A stretch of 64,000 nt of DNA from Lunularia cruciata (lineage: Eukaryota > Streptophyta > Marchantiopsida > Lunulariales > Lunulariaceae): positions 49,910,001-49,974,000 of the forward strand of contig OX419757.1 of NCBI GenBank assembly GCA_948567375.1. The letters are read 5' to 3'. A model generated the notes under the pieces. It was not told where the DNA came from, did not search any database, and saw only the letters and a list, made by a program, of their open reading frames with translations. Positions 20,905 through 35,800 of this stretch are shown here, in pieces (position 1 is the stretch's first letter; each line of letters opens with the position of its first letter). A program made the translations under genes and the position numbers.

Positions 20905-21992
20905 ATGGATCCGCAATTGCAAGAGCTGGTGCAAGGAATGCAAGGGATATTGAATGAATTTTGAGAGATTAAGATGACCATGGAAACATTACAAAGTCAA
21001 GTGCATATCCTCAAGAACAATCAAACCATGCAAGAAGGAGAGCCATCTCAAAACTAAGTACCTGCAACTGAAGTACTTGGAAAGGCACTATACCTACAAA
21101 CCCTATCAATGATGAAGCCACATTGCTACTCCGGATGAAGAAGACCTACAACATTGAGCCTTACAAGAGGTATCCTATGTTGGGAGTAGTGGAAAATTGG
21201 ATCTTGAGAATGAATCGATATTTCCGATTGTTCTCAATAGAGATCACGGAGCATGTTGCAGGCGTGTTTGCATGTGGGTACGTGACTGATAAAGCCCTCA
21301 CATGGTATGATGTTTGGGAACAATCCATGTTGGCAGAGAGAAAGGAGGTCACGTGGATATCAATGCAAGAAGGATTGTTGAAGAATTTCCAATCTGTGGA
21401 TTTTATGCAGATGGCTCAAACCCGACTATGGGGATTGAGACAGAAGAACAACATATAAGATTATGTGGAGGCATTTCTAGATCTACAAGTTGCAATAACC
21501 GACATGAGTCTAGCAAAGGCTCTTGACAATTTCAAACGAGGGTTAAAGGAGTGGATTTGCCAAGAAGTCATGGTGCAAAATCCTCACACGGTATTTGAAG
21601 CCATTGCTTGTGCATAGAGAATAGCAAGAGCATTGGGTGGAGGTGAAGGAGTAGTTCCACCTTAACATTATTGGGTAGAAATGCCACACATGGGTGGACC
21701 TGTACCGATGGAATTGGGCAACCTTCAGTTTCAAGATTGAGGAGCACCACCGCTTCAAGGAGAGCGTGGACGGGTAGAAGAACAAAGAGATGGAGTCCCA
21801 CGAGGGGATGGAACTCAAGGAGAACAATGTCGTTGTTACAATTGTGGCCGCATTGGGCATATATCTACCAATTGTTGCACTCGTTTCCCTAGAGGCCCTT
21901 GGCCTTCATATAGGCAATCTTTGAACAACATGGAGAGGTGCATTGAAGAGGAGGAGGTGGAAAACACTTCAGAAAACAAAGATTGCCAGTAA
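20905..21992 (+). pseudogene. A2 gag remnant
   Basis: Start ATG at 20905 (MDPQLQELVQGMQ) and stop TAA at 21990-21992 match A1. The longest open piece, 21123-21458, contains NRYFRLFSIEITEHVAGVF and KALTWYDVWEQS. Stops include a TGA near 20961 and TAA at 21456-21458. Zinc knuckle near 21838-21880: CYNCGRIGHISTNC is kept. Confidence 0.88.
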
Positions 21993-22079
21993 ATGTACCT
22001 CATGGCCTTACTGGTTCAATAAGGAAGAAGAGAAGCGAGGGAAGGAAGAAGACTAATGTGCAAAGATCCTGAAAGGCAA

Positions 22080-25000
22080 CCTCACAATTGATTGTCATGA
22101 ATGGAGTCCTAGAAAGCAATCAAGTGAGAGTATTAATAGATCCAAGAGCAACAGAGAATTTCTTATCTTGCTCTATTGCAATAAGATTGGGAATGGATCT
22201 AGAGAGATGGGAGTGAAGAAGCAGAGTTGCCTAACAGGCAAACAAAGAGGATTGAATCATTACCTAGATGGGTCACACTCTCTGTAGGAGAATATCATGA
22301 AGCAATTGAGTGGCAAGTGATACAATTAGCTCATTATGATGCAATCTTAGGCATGCCATGGATGGAGCATTACAACCCTATGGTAGATTGGAGGAAGAAA
22401 GTAGTGAGAACTCACCAATGGTCAATCATTGGGGTTAAAGAAAAATCACCCAAGCATGATTTGCCTCTATATGTCATAGGGCCGACAATTGTCTATAAAA
22501 CCGATAGATGTTTCATGGGTCTAATAAGAGAAGTCTAGAGTGCACAACTCAATAGACAAATTCTTGAGAAATTGAAGGCTGTGGTGGATGAATTTCAAGA
22601 TATCTTTCTTGATGATCTACCCTCAGGATTACTACCAAAAAGGAGAGTAGATCATAAAATTGAGACACTCTCGGGGAAGACACCTCCTTGTAAGGCCCCA
22701 TATCGCCTATCACCTCATGAGTTGGAGGAGTGTAAGACTCAAATTGAGGAGATGCTGTAGAAGGGGTACATCCAACCTAGCTCATCACCATATGGGGCTC
22801 TTGTCTTGTTTGTGAAGAAGAAGGATGGTACAATGCGCATGTGCATTGACTATTGAGGTCTCAATTAGCAAAAAATGAAGAAAAATACCCCTTACCTCGC
22901 ATGGATGACCTATTTGATCAACTCCATGGAGTGAGTTACTTCACCAAATTGGACTTGCGGAGTGGTTACAATCAAATCCAAATTGCAGAGGAGGATGTGT
23001 ACAAAAACTGCCTTTCAAACCAAGTATGGCTACTTCTAGTATCTTGTGATGCCTTTTGGCCTCACCAATGCACCTGCCACTTTCATGAGTCTAATAAATG
23101 ACATATTTCGTCCATACTTGGATAAGTCTATTATCGTCTGCTTGATGATATCTTAGTATACAATAGCACGATGATGGAACACAAACAACATCTACGAGAG
23201 GGCCTCCAGATTCTAAGACAAAATTGATTATATGCCAAAATCTCAAAGTGCAAGTTTGGCAAGTCTGAAGTAGACTACTTGGGGCATAAAGTAAGTGAAG
23301 AGGGCATTCAAGTATTGACGGATAAAATAAAGGTCATTCAAAAGTGGAGTGCCCCAGAAGATCAGACTCAACTCAAGAGCTTCTTGGGGTTGACGGGATT
23401 CTATCATAGATTTGTCAAGGACTTCTCCAAGGTTGCACAGCCTTTAACGGCACAACTTGGCAAGGGGAAGAAGTGGACATGGGGGACCGCACAAGAATTG
23501 GTCTTTCAAGAATTGAAAGCCACCTTGCTACATGCACCAATCTTGAAGTGGTATGACCCAAAACATCCAATCAAGTTGGCTACAAATGCATCAAGCGTCG
23601 CAATAGGAGCAGTCCTACAACAAGAGTGGTATAACGGATGGCATCCAATTGCATATTTCTCTCAAAAGTTGTTACCGGCAAAGCGCAACTACCACACCAT
23701 AGAACAAGAAGAGCTAGCCATTGTTTTGGCAACCAAGCATTGGAAGCACTATCTGGGCGAGAAGGCATTTGTAGTAGAGACAGACCACAAACTACTAGTC
23801 TACCTCAAGATGTAGAAGGATCTATCTCACTGCCAGATTTAGTGGGCAGAGTGGAAACAACACTTCAACATGACAATCACCTATGTGGAAGGGAAGAAGC
23901 AACTTGCAGATGCATTCACCTGCATGCCAATGGCAAACAACTTGGTGGCAGAGGTTAAGATTAACCTTGAATTCTGGCCAGAGATTTTGGCTGCTACAAA
24001 AACTAATCCATAGATTGTAGAAGTGCAATCATCCAAAGGCACCACTAGCACCTAAGGACTCACCTTTTGTGATGGTAGATTATGGATCCCAAATGTCCCA
24101 AAATTACGCAACACCATTCTAGCAGAATGTCATGATTCGGCCATTGCAGGTCATGTCGGAGTGGACAAGACCTTGGAGGCAATCCAGCACCATTACTATT
24201 GGCCTAAGATGAGCAATGACGTGGTGGACTATAGGCAGCTTTGTCAATAGAACAAAGCCTCTAATCAAGCTCTTGCAGGGCTCCTTCAACCTCTCCCCAC
24301 GCCTACCCAACACCTTAGTGTTTGATTCCATTGTGGTCTTTGTGGACTAGCTCAGCAAAATGATTCATGTATGCCCTACCACCAAGGATGTGACCGCTCC
24401 ACAACTAGCTCAATTATACTTAGATGCAGTCTTCTCTCACTATGGCTTGTCTAGAGTACTTATCACTGATAAAGGCACTCAATTCACCAATTTGTTTTGG
24501 CAAACACTCTTTAGTTTCTTCAAAACCAAGTTGGCCATGTCCATAACTTACCACCCACAAACAGATGGCCAAATAGAGCAAGCTCATCGCACGATTGAAG
24601 TCATGTTACGCGGCTTCACCTTAGAAGAGCAAGAGAGGTGGGACACCCTACTCCCGTTGGTGGAATTTGCTTACAACAATTCAGTGAATGCATCCACCCA
24701 AGTCACTCCGTTCTTCCTCATGTATGGTGAGCATCCCTTCACACCTTCTAGCTTGATGAAGATCCGTCCAGTGGCTACCAAGGTTGATGCAGTCAACATG
24801 TTTGTTTCTCGAATCTAACAAGGTATAGAGAGCACAAAGCACAGATTATAGATTGCACAAAATTGACAAAAGTAGTATGTTGATGCACACTATAGGCACA
24901 TGGAGTTCAATATTGGGGATCAAGTATGGCTATCGATAACCAACCTCACATTAGTTTGACCTTGTAAGCTCAGACCTCATTTTATTGGGCATTTCTCGAT

Positions 25001-25358
25001 TCTTTGTCGTGTTGGCGCTATGGCCTATCACCTTGAGCTACCACCATACATGAAGATCCATTCCGTGTTTCAAGTTTCCCTACTATGCAGATATGCTCCC
25101 TACTCAAGCTAGGGTCATTCCACCCAAGACATTTGACCTTGTCCGACACTCATTGATGGCACAGAGGAATATGAAGTGGAGCATATTCTCCAAAAACGCA
25201 TGCATGGTACTCGCCATCCACAAACGGACTATCTAGTACAATGGAAAGGTTACCTCCTCTATGAAGCAACCTAGGAGCCCACTGCTAATTTGACACATGC
25301 ACCGGTGTTGGTGCAAGCATTTGAGCAACAATTGCACAACAAGGATGTTGCATCTTAA
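22080..25358 (+). pseudogene. A2 pol remnant
   Basis: Broken frames align with A1 from protease to chromodomain: protease aspartate followed by P-R-A in place of P-G-A (about 22138), RT pieces 22572-22760 and 22853-23101, RNase H in 23279-23815, integrase core in 24360-24818 (VLITDKGTQF, ITYHPQTDGQ). The RT active-site segment carries a base loss (GTCTGCTTGATGATATC at about 23136) that shifts the frame. The integrase zinc-finger region has an in-frame deletion near 24230-24320. Confidence 0.9.
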
Positions 25359-25371
25359 AAGGAGGGAGGTC

Positions 25372-25745
25372 TATAATACCAAGAGCTAACCATATGATCT
25401 AGATGTGAAATTTGGTTTGGTAACATCTAGAATGATGTTATACATGATGGTTAAAATAGATTAGATAGAAGTATCACCAAAAGAGTACTTCTACTAATAG
25501 AGCAGAAACCAAAATAGACTTGAGAACCTTAGAACCAATAGCTAGACATATGATTTAAAGGTGAGAATTAGTTTGGTAACATCTGGAAGGATGTTACACA
25601 TGATGGACTAAACAGATCAAAAAGATGTATCACCAAAAGGGGACTTCTACTAATAGAGTAGGAACAGAAATATGCTTTGAAGGCAATTTTGGAGGCCTAA
25701 ACTGATGAATTAGGCCTCAAAAATGTGCAGACCCCCCCCCGCCCC
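25372..25745 (+). repeat. A2 3' LTR, truncated
   Basis: It begins TATAATACC (first TG changed to TA) directly after the conserved tract AAAAGGAGGGAGGTC, follows the 5' LTR for about 370 bases and breaks off in a C-rich run at 25732-25747. Roughly the second half of the LTR is missing. Confidence 0.85.
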
Positions 25746-27562
25746 CCTCAAAACCTCAAGTTGTGCTTTTTATGAAGTGTAGTAAGTATCTTTGGAGTGG
25801 TAGTCTTTGAAATGAATTGACCTTTGGTGCAAACTGAACCATAACCTTAGGAATAATCTGGAATAGATTTGTATTGAAAGTGATTTTTCCTTCCCTTTTT
25901 TTCAATGTGTCACAAGTGGTGACACTACACTCTTCCAAGAGAAGTTTTGCCCAAAAGGTTAAGCAAGAAATAATTAATTACTACCAAATATGACATTTCT
26001 TTTCACTTCTAGATGTTTCTAACACATTCTCAAGGGAACAACTTGTTCTTACCATTCTACTATTAGTACATAACATTAGGTTGTTACATTTAGGTTTATG
26101 TTAGGTGAAGTTTATAGACTCTTGGATTAATGATGTTAATTTTTAAGTGCATATTTTAGATGTTATAGGAGACTTATACATTCATATATAAATTTTATCT
26201 CTATCTTATATACATTTCCATGCACAAATGAAGGTTTCCATACTACTTCAATCCTTCCTCAATTGATAATTTATGATTGATATTTTTACAATGGCATGTT
26301 ATATATATTTAGCTTAATATAAAACCACATCAAAAACCTAATATTTTAGCTTTCATAATTTTAATATAAATATATATTATAAACCAAAATTGTAATGTAA
26401 ACAGAAATTATAAACCAAAATGCATAGTTAGATCTTTAGCCATAATATATTACAACTTTAGTGCAATATGAAGGTGGTAAGGAGAAATATGTTATACTAG
26501 TATTTCCCAATTTTTTATATCATAGCTATTTTCAGGTTAAAAAATACGGATGTGAAGAAGATTGATGCGTAAAAATTGAAGCAATTTTAATTAATAATTT
26601 TTAAATGTTGATCATAAGTAATATATTTATTGCATTAGGATTAGTGCGAAGTTGTGCTATATCTATATTAATTGATTCATTGTTCTTGTTAGGTGAAGTT
26701 CAAATACACTAAAAAAATGCAAGACTTAATCATTACTGCCAATCTACTTATCATTTAGGGTCATAATTTTAAAAGAGATTTTTTTTTGGTATTGGGTCCA
26801 AATAAAATGTTGTGTTACTTGAATTTATTTTAAGGTAGAGGTTTCAAGAATATTTTGGGTTTTAAATTTATATATATAGATAGATTTGGATTTACATATT
26901 TAAAGGAACTTACTCTTCCTTATAATTTTACTTATTCTAGTTGAAATTAACAAAGAAAATAAGTAGTGGAATTCTATTTTTAATTTGTGCTTCAACTTCC
27001 AGTCTTAAATTTTGGGCATGTAATCTCGTAAGATCTGAGCCCAAACTCTAGGCACTTGAACTCAAGGCATTCAAACTTAGGATCTCCAAATCTGGGTACT
27101 TGAAGGCAAGGGCAAAAGTCTAGCATCATTTTGATATAGGTTTTACAAACTATAATATTTAATTGCAAGTTATAAACACAAGTTCAAAAAATATTAGTTC
27201 TGCTCCAAACTCAAAAGGATATGGAAATTTTGCATGCTTTATGGTTTTCTTCCTACTCAACTTTGCTCAATTGCTCTAGTCTACAAGATTGATGGTCATA
27301 TGAACCAATTTGTAGGTCATTGATCATAACTTGTCAAATCTTGAGTGTCGTACACAACAAGCATTTGAGCAAATCAACCGATCATCAATCCATGAGAAGT
27401 TTAAAATGGAAAACATGACAAAGTAAATGGAAATTGGAAATAATCAAGCATATTCATTTCAAGTAGAGAGTAAAAGGTATTTATATTCCAAAATATAGGA
27501 CTACAAATTTTCCAATTGCTATTACAATCTATAACCACTTTACACAACTCCTATATTTACAA
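25746..27562. other. Very AT-rich DNA, nothing recognised
   Basis: No sizeable frame and no retroelement signature. Long runs of TTTAAATTTATATATATA type occur near 26860-26885. It is probably old, heavily mutated repeat DNA. Confidence 0.45.
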
Positions 27563-28491
27563 ATGTTTATAAATGCCTCTATTAGCATCCATTGGTCTGC
27601 TTTGTTCGACCAACATACTAGTGAAACCACCTATATTACCATGAAGGCTTGTTCTAACACTCTAGGAACAATGGTATCATTATCAAAAGATAGTAAAGAA
27701 GGAGGACAATTTTTGAGATGTCTTTTGAGTAGTTTGTGTGATGCTATATTTCTATATCTCCCAAATCAAATAAAACTACAACAAATACTATGCCTTACGC
27801 CAAATGTAGTACATGGAGTATTGTCTTGAGGTTGTAAAATATCATATGACTAGAAACTCAATTCCAAATTTTAAGAGACTCTTAGAAATTACTCCACTCT
27901 TGCATTGTCTCATATATGGTCCTAAAATACCACAAAACATTTATGACGTTTTTTTACTAACCTATGTAGGAGAAGTATACATCTATGAACAACTTCAAGA
28001 CATGTTGGATAACTCTTATGGTTGCTCCTTTCTATAGTTCTCCTTGAAGAACTATCTACTTAACTCTTGGTTTGGATGGCATATGGTACTACATAAGAAA
28101 TTATGCAAGGCTTATGTTTCAGCCAATAGATACTTTTAGTGATATTTTTGTGAGTATACCATATGCTAGAATGAAGAAAAAATTAGTCTCATGCATCATC
28201 ATGGATAATAACTTACAAGAACCCTTTGGTGCTCTCTTCAAGTCATCGATTTCTTCTTGTATTCTTCTCGTACACCAAAGCTCCTCAAAAATGTCCTCTA
28301 AGAGAACATTTCACCAATGTCAACATAGAAATTACTTCTTTAAAAATCACAAAAGTGCTCTCTAGAGGTTCCTCCAATATCAATGCCATAGTATTGGTCG
28401 TGTTGAATAAAAAATCACAATCTTTACTTTGCAAATATAGGTAGTACTCACAAAGTCTTATTCTCCTTCTCTCTCCATTCTCCAAGCTCAC
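27563..28491. other. Short overlapping frames, identity unknown
   Basis: Frames of 60-100 residues exist on both strands: plus 27563-27829, 27813-28037 and 28072-28365, minus 28285-28491. None has a motif I can name. Codon use and overlap suggest decayed repeat coding sequence rather than a gene. Confidence 0.25.
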
Positions 28492-31400
28492 TACAAAATG
28501 GATATTAGGAATGGATATGTTCAGCTCCTAGCCCCTAGCCCCTAGTTTATATACTCACCAAATTACACATAAGAAGTGGCATATTAACTCCTACTTGTTA
28601 CTTGAATTACCTTAGATAAAGAATCTTTGGTCAATGTCCCTTCATATGTGTTTTTGGCCTCACATGTCTTTCTATGGAAGCTTCCTAGCAAATTCTCTAA
28701 GAAGCTAGTACTTTTGCCTAATTAATAATTACAACACATTCCAAGGTCAAATCAAGTCTCCCTAAATCAACCTTCCTAACCAAATGTCATCTAACTTGAT
28801 CCAACCAATAGAATTTTGACACATCCTATATATCAAGTCAATTTCACAATACAAAGTCCAAGATTGAGGTTCCATTTTAACGTAATCTAAGATAAAATCC
28901 CCTAAGAGGTCCCACTCTAATATAAAATTCTCTTAAGTGGTTCCACTTTACTATGATTAAACTAAAATTCACTCAGGGGTTCCTTTGTGTATCCAACAAT
29001 CAAATATTCAATCTCTCCTCTTATTTGGCCACCCTAGCTTGATTAGAGATACCTCTAACTTAGATAATATTAAACTTAGCTAGTTATAATTGTCATAAAA
29101 CCACCAAAATGCCTCTAATTACTAATTTTTACACTAAGGTATCATAGTGATGCATAGGAACCCTACCAATAATAAAAAATCTAATCTAAATATACAACAT
29201 GCATACATATGCAAACCAAACACTCTCCAAATAAAAGGAACAATCTTTGTTGGATTTGACACAATCTTCACTCTAAGAACTTAAGTGGAATCCCAAGAGT
29301 ACCTCTTTTTACCATCAATTTGGAAACCAATTAAGATAGAGTTCATTTGAGATGCTCATATTTTGCTCCATTGTAGTTTTATACATAATGACTTGTAAAC
29401 ATGGCAAGAATATTTGAGTAGCATGATTGTATAGGACCTAAATTACAAGCAAGTAAAATCAGGGAATGCATGAAAGAATGGATGCAAACTAAAAACCTAG
29501 ATGATCTTACTTATTGAAAAAAACACAAGTCCTGATTTTACGAGTATTTTTAACAATGATCAATATAGCTAAGAATAATATAAATATAGATTTGATGTGC
29601 AATAAGAAGTATAATCTTAGTTCCATATGTTGGTTATATACGGAGATTACAACTTTTTGAATCTAGCATAATTGCTAGCAAAGATTGATCAAGAGGACCA
29701 CAAAAAGTAGGAAGAAAGATAGATATTACAAGATAAACTTATAATTGTTCTACTCAAGATACTATGAATTAAAGATAAGAAACATGGACAATAATCATTG
29801 CCACAAAGGAAATGAGATTTTAATAAAGAAAGAAAAAGAGGTTTTTCTACTCAATTATAGCTTAAAGCTCTATACTTGCTAGAATATTAGCTCAACAAAT
29901 CAAATGAAGGAGTGCGTTCAACTAAATCTCACATGTTAGTTATATCAAAATAAATTGAGACTTGTCGGTAGAAATTAAGAATGCATACAAGTGCTAATTC
30001 TAGGAAGAAGATAAGTAAAGAGAACTAAAAGCAAAAGCATAGATTGATAAACTTTACAAGAAGCATAAGAAGTATGTATAGTCTTAACCATCACTTAAAT
30101 ACAAAAGCTATTTAGAGTGAAAGAAAAGAAGGGAGGTAGGTTGAAAAAAAAAGTCAATTCCTACACCTTTCAAAAGCACAAAAAACATTAAACAAGTAGG
30201 AAAACACATATATGAGTAATGGGTTCTACAATAGAAAGACACATGACCCATCTAGCATTGGACATGATAATCCAAAGATAAGCAAATGACATAAGTGAAG
30301 TAATGCAAGAATTGATTGCAAACTAAAGGCATTTAATAATTATTTAACATGCAAGTACATAAGAAAACTCAAGCAAAAGCATGAGCAACATGTACAATAG
30401 TAAGAAAAAACTTAAAGATCTTACTTAGCCCAATTATAATTATTATGCATCCTTGCTTTGGTGACATTCAATTTGCAGATGTATTTAGCTTGCTCTTGCT
30501 CCTAACTTACAAAGATTCAATATGTTTGTCCTAAATTATTGCATGATACCTTCAATCAAATGCTTGTCAAAAAGCCTTGTTGTCTTTTATTAGGTTGTCA
30601 TCATGATCTATTTGAATTCTTATGTTCCTTGGGAATAATCTTACTCATTCCATATATGGATATTCAATTCTACATTTGCTCTCTACTTTGCACAATATAG
30701 CTGGAAATTTTGCATGTAAATTTTAGATGGTGTTGTTTGCCGTCTTAAGCTTTACCTCTAATGACTTTGTGATGTCTTTAATAGCAAGAGTCATTACATC
30801 CTTTGTAGCTACACAACTTTTGGTTTCTTCTAGTTTAGCTTTTAGAACTAGAGCTTGAGAGCTCATTGCTTCATGCTAAATACAAAAGTAACACACTTCT
30901 TGGGCTCAATGTGTCAATTTGGCTACTCTATTAAACCAATGATGATAGGTGATAAGTGGATTATAGCAAAAGAAAACAAAAAAGATCCACAAACAACTTG
31001 ATAGATTCATTCTCTTGCAATTTAATAGTTGCTCTCCACACTTAAAAAAATGTGTGTAAATCATTTTGCAAGCTAGAAAGTAAATAAAACAACAAGAAAG
31101 ATATAGTAGCATGCTCATCTCTTTGTCTTTGCTTGCCAATAAAGCATGACATGATTCAATCATTTTAGTGACCTCAACTTAAACTCTTTGCTCTTGGTAA
31201 AATATTTTCTTCTCTCTTCCTTACATATGGTTAAGCATATCAATGCATGGAGACATCATAATTTGTAAAGTATACCTTTGCATAAAATAACTTATAGTAT
31301 CTTTGATGAAATTTTTCTTCACACCAAGACTCAATAGATGAGACTTTAGTTCACATTTTGCATAACATTGGAGAAGACTTCTAATCATTGTAGGTAAATG

Positions 31401-32599
31401 GAATCCACAAACACTTGAATGCAGCCCTTTATAAAATTGTCTTGAGTACTTGAGATTCCGCTCCATTGAACTTCCAATCCATTTGATAATGGGGTTTGTA
31501 AAATCGAAATCTCAAAAACTCCCCTATGTTACTCTTGTTGATCATGCTGGGCATGCATACTGCTCATGGTGTCAAAGTTATCTAGAATCTAGTCCATTAT
31601 GGCACTTTCTGTATTAAATATAAACTCCCAAAATCTGCAAAGAAAATGTTTTAATTGAATTCATTTTAAAGACTCTAGGATGATTACATGGTAGGCTATA
31701 AAGCATATATACTACAATAAAGCAAATGTCATATTACCAAGACAATTTAAAATGCACTACCAAAATATATGACTATTGTACACTATTCTTGATTAATTTA
31801 AATTTTAGACAATTTGATAAGAAAAAAGCCTTAAAAAAGGGGTTAAGAAGGAATAAACCATGCAAATATCACTATGTAATTATGAGAAATATATCCATCC
31901 AAGTAATATTCATGAATAAACACCAAACATCCTTGTCATTACGTAATGGATGAACACTTTGAAAGAGATTTTATCATCTAAAAAAATGGTTTGATATTAA
32001 AAAGGTTAATTGAAAATTTGTGGTGTCTATAGTATTTGTATAAAAGAGTATCCTTAGTATTTTTATTTTGGGTATCCAAAAGTGAACAGGATATCAAGTG
32101 TATCTAGTTTTACTTTATTGTAGTGTGGATGAGTCTTACAAGCATTGGCAATTAAGAAGTGGTGGTATAATTATTACTTATCATTCAAAATAATGATTTG
32201 TGTTTGAATTAAAATAAAAACTATTTTGAAAGGTAATCCTTAAAACCAATCAGCTTGTGATGTTCATTGACCATATATGTATGTAAAAGTTTCTTTTCTC
32301 AAGAATGGTTGGATTCTTTATCCATATTACAATGCAAAGTTGATTAGATACAAAGATTTTTCCTTCTCATAAGTAATTCCATCAAGAAAGAAGTGTAACT
32401 ATTGCAAGGTAGATTTGGCCTCAATAAAAGTAGATGGTATGAAAATTTTCACTTATCAAATTTATTGGAAAATTGGGAAATCATATCCTTTATTAAGCAT
32501 TAAGAAAGCCAAGTTGCCAATTTTGATGTTTGTATGGGGCACTAGAATCTAAGAGAAAGAGCTAATATTGCATCACAAAGAATACAATATACTCATGTA
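28492..32599. other. Unrecognised AT-rich repeat-like DNA
   Basis: A stretch near 28520-29240 (TAGTTTATATACTCAC, then repeated CTAACTTAG-type words) resembles 39800-40300 in word content and order (TTGTTTATATACTTGTG), so both may belong to one dispersed repeat. The rest holds only short frames of biased composition (for example minus 30906-31163 and 31221-31466, rich in Phe, Leu and Cys). No domain, RNA or LTR ends identified. Confidence 0.3.
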
Positions 32600-32860
32600 A
32601 GTTTGAAAAATATTTATATAATTCAATATATCATACTTAGTGTTTACTATATTTTTCAAGGTGAAAAGAAAAAAGTTACGGTATTTTTGGAGGTAATTTT
32701 TGACTTTATATATTTATATCTACTTAATTCTTGGTATATTGATTATCCCTATACATATAAAAATAGAAGCAACATCCGCAGAAAACTCTTGAAAACGCAG
32801 TGCACCCAGGTAAATAAAAGACAAGATTAATACGGAGGTTAAACGAGCATCCCACACCCA

Positions 32861-32886
32861 AAAGGTACCCCACATAGGGTACCTTT
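32861..32886. repeat. Perfect 10-bp inverted repeat
   Basis: AAAGGTACCC, spacer CACATA, then GGGTACCTTT. It could form a short hairpin. It lies in unrecognised DNA, with no T run following, so it is not a typical terminator. Confidence 0.7.
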
Positions 32887-35800
32887 CCCCAAAAACCCCC
32901 GGCGACTAGGGTAAACAACGTAGAAAATTCAACCTATTTTGACAGCGGTTTGGAAAATAACTGAAAAAGGGGGATGTATTGTTTGTTAATAAGAATAACA
33001 CAACGGACCGGTACGCCAACGATTTCGTGGTCCTCCATTCAATTCTGGGAATAGTCCAACGAGCCCGTCTCAAACATTGCAATTCCAGTCCAGAGCCCAA
33101 CTAATTATCGTTGCGGATTAAACTTATAGGTAACTGTTATACGGATTCAAAATAATTTATTTCATCTTACTGAGACTTGTGAAAACCAAGTGTATAAAAG
33201 TGAGTAAATGTTGGTTAGGTTAGTACATTACTCTCAAAAATCTTTATCGTACTGGGCAAACCAGTTCGAATTAGAAGTTACAAGTTTAAAAACATCTGAC
33301 TTGCGCTCTTGTTGTCGTTGCACACGCGAAATAGTCAAACAGCTTTTGGTTATATATTTAAGACTTGTTAGTTGAAAATGGGGTACGGCTGTTTATCTAT
33401 CATTTTATATTATATAACGGGTAAGTTAGATAAAAACTCTTATTATAGTTAATCTATTATAAGATCACCTTTTGATTTTCTTTTTATGTGAAATGAGGAA
33501 GCAAGATTACTAAAGGTTACTTAGAAGTTCTAGACTCATGTGTGTTATAACTCAACTTTGTACACTTGATCATCACACGCTTACAAAATTGACCATCGTC
33601 ATCTTCCCACATTTATGTTATTTCTCCAACTGGAGATTTTGCTGCACTTCAAATTTATTGGCATAAAAAGCAAGTATCAAGGACCAGCCTACTAGAGGAA
33701 GAATTATTTTCTTGCAACTTGAAAAGAATGGTAATTTTATTGACACTATGGACGACAGGAAATTTGCATCCCAAAATATCATCAAGAAACTAAAGTAAGT
33801 TGAGAATGCATCATTGGCCTGGTTGGTAAGCTTTTGGAAGTCTTAATTTTCAATGGCAACACGAAATCAGAACTCTTCTTGATCTACAATGATCTCAAAT
33901 CTGATTTATATCTTATCATTGTGGAGTTGAATTATAGCTTTAGAGGATGGATTATATCACTTTGACCAACAATCTCTCTCCAACTACTTAGTGAGGTATG
34001 AGAAAATAAAGACGATTTTTTTTTAATTTACCTCTCTGTGGTATCCAAGAAAGCATTTACCAAGAAATTGGGGTTATAACATACTTACAATCTTTTTCAA
34101 TTTACGGATGGAAAGGCATACACAAGATGATAAGCTATAACCAAGTTGCTATTTATAACCAGTGTTCAAAATTTACTGAGTAAATAATTCTTGGCTTGAA
34201 ATAATTTTATTTCTTTTGCAAAAATGAATAAAATCATATTCAAGAGCATAGTTGGTTTGTGTGCTAAACTCAGGCATTTGTTTCCAATCGAATGCTTCTC
34301 TCCCATTAATTCAATATAACAAGATTACCGGAATAAAACTTGTAAACTTTAGGTTGTGAGTATCTTGTATAGTGTTATTTATGAACAATAAATATAGAAA
34401 GTTGACTACAATGATATATTAAGAACAAGGATATATCGATTGTAAATGAGCTAAATACATGCCAAGATTGATGTCATGGAAGTGAACGAGAAAGCTTTAC
34501 CATAAATCAACATGTTATAAGGTGTATTTTGACTTGGAAATTTTTCAAAAAGAATAATTATTGACTTTTTTTCCCTCGGAATTTACCAATGAAATGTTCT
34601 TCATTCATGTACTCTTCGTTCTCATATAGAACTAACTTCTACACGAATTATCAAGAAAGAATTTTCGTCTAAATAAGACTATGAAAAAGTGCAAGAAAAG
34701 AGTGCTATTTATCTATAGACAGATCAGGACTTGAAAAAGGTCTGACATACACTCAATAAGACGTTGCTACCACATTATCATGAAGATGAAGGTGGAGATA
34801 AATCATCTTATACTATCTTTTAATTTGGTAATTAAAAAGTTATTTTAGCGTTTAGCTGCTATATCACTTGTAACCAAGATACTTACACACATTGTTATTG
34901 AAACCTGTTTCCATTCAACAACCAAAGTTTACATTCAATCACCTCTGAACCCTAAGACAATGACTGGAACATGAATTAAGGACCGGGTTTGTTTAATATG
35001 AACTCATAAATGCATCACCCGGAATTTTCGAATCCGGGCTAAGTTCCCAATATGAATAATTCCATGAACTGTGTCGTTTCTATACAAGTGTTTTAATTAT
35101 CACTTGAGCTGAATAAGACAAAAGATGATCAAAACGTGTCGTTATTCTTAAAGCATAATTCACACTTCGTTAATATTGTTTCTCTCCGAGACAAATTTTG
35201 TGTTATGCGCAGTGGTGAGGCCGTTTGCCATTGTGAACACCCATTCACCCTTTTGCAGTGCTTTGCTGAGAAGTTGATTGATTACGTGGTAAGAGTGGTA
35301 TCACCTCACATCAGTAAAGTGTAATTATTAGGGGGTTTCCGATTTAGCTTTTTCCAGACCTGTAATTATATGGATAGTCTGCAAAAGATTTATGGGTAGG
35401 CAAAAAAGGACAGACAATAAGGGAAATCTAAAAAGTGATCCGTAACTTTTTATGGGTTACGAGATCATCGTAGAATTGTATAATTTAAATTTGAAAAAAC
35501 AATTTCCAAGTCTAGAACTTTACTGAACATTTCGTTTCCCAATGGAATCCTCTCTATGGATACCCATAAAATATTTGATGGATGTCACTAAAAATTCTTA
35601 GATCCGAGATATGAGACCCCATATTCATTCCTCCAGTCATGGGACTCAGGAATGTATATGGGGAAAGAGCGGTCAAATTCTCGTCCAAGTACAAAGAAAG
35701 GCAAACAAATTTTTAATTTGTTGTTCTTCCTAAACAGCTTACCCACCCCTACAACTAAACTCATACCGATCTGACCAGAACAAATATATTTTTGAATGTT

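Larger units (their letters stand above)
19569..25745 (+). mobile_element. A2: decayed plus-strand family A element inserted in C2
   Basis: 5' LTR 19569-20302, primer site 20304-20315, leader frames, gag, pol and a 3' LTR starting 25372 that stops at a C run near 25740. The coding region follows A1 throughout but carries many stops and frameshifts. Family C sequence runs right up to 19568 on the left; family C does not resume on the right, so a deletion removed the 3' LTR end and the flank together. Confidence 0.93.

Noticed and set aside
32861-32886. Hairpin as a terminator or regulatory RNA
   Set aside because: A 10-bp stem with no T run and no adjacent gene; it is kept only as a repeat.
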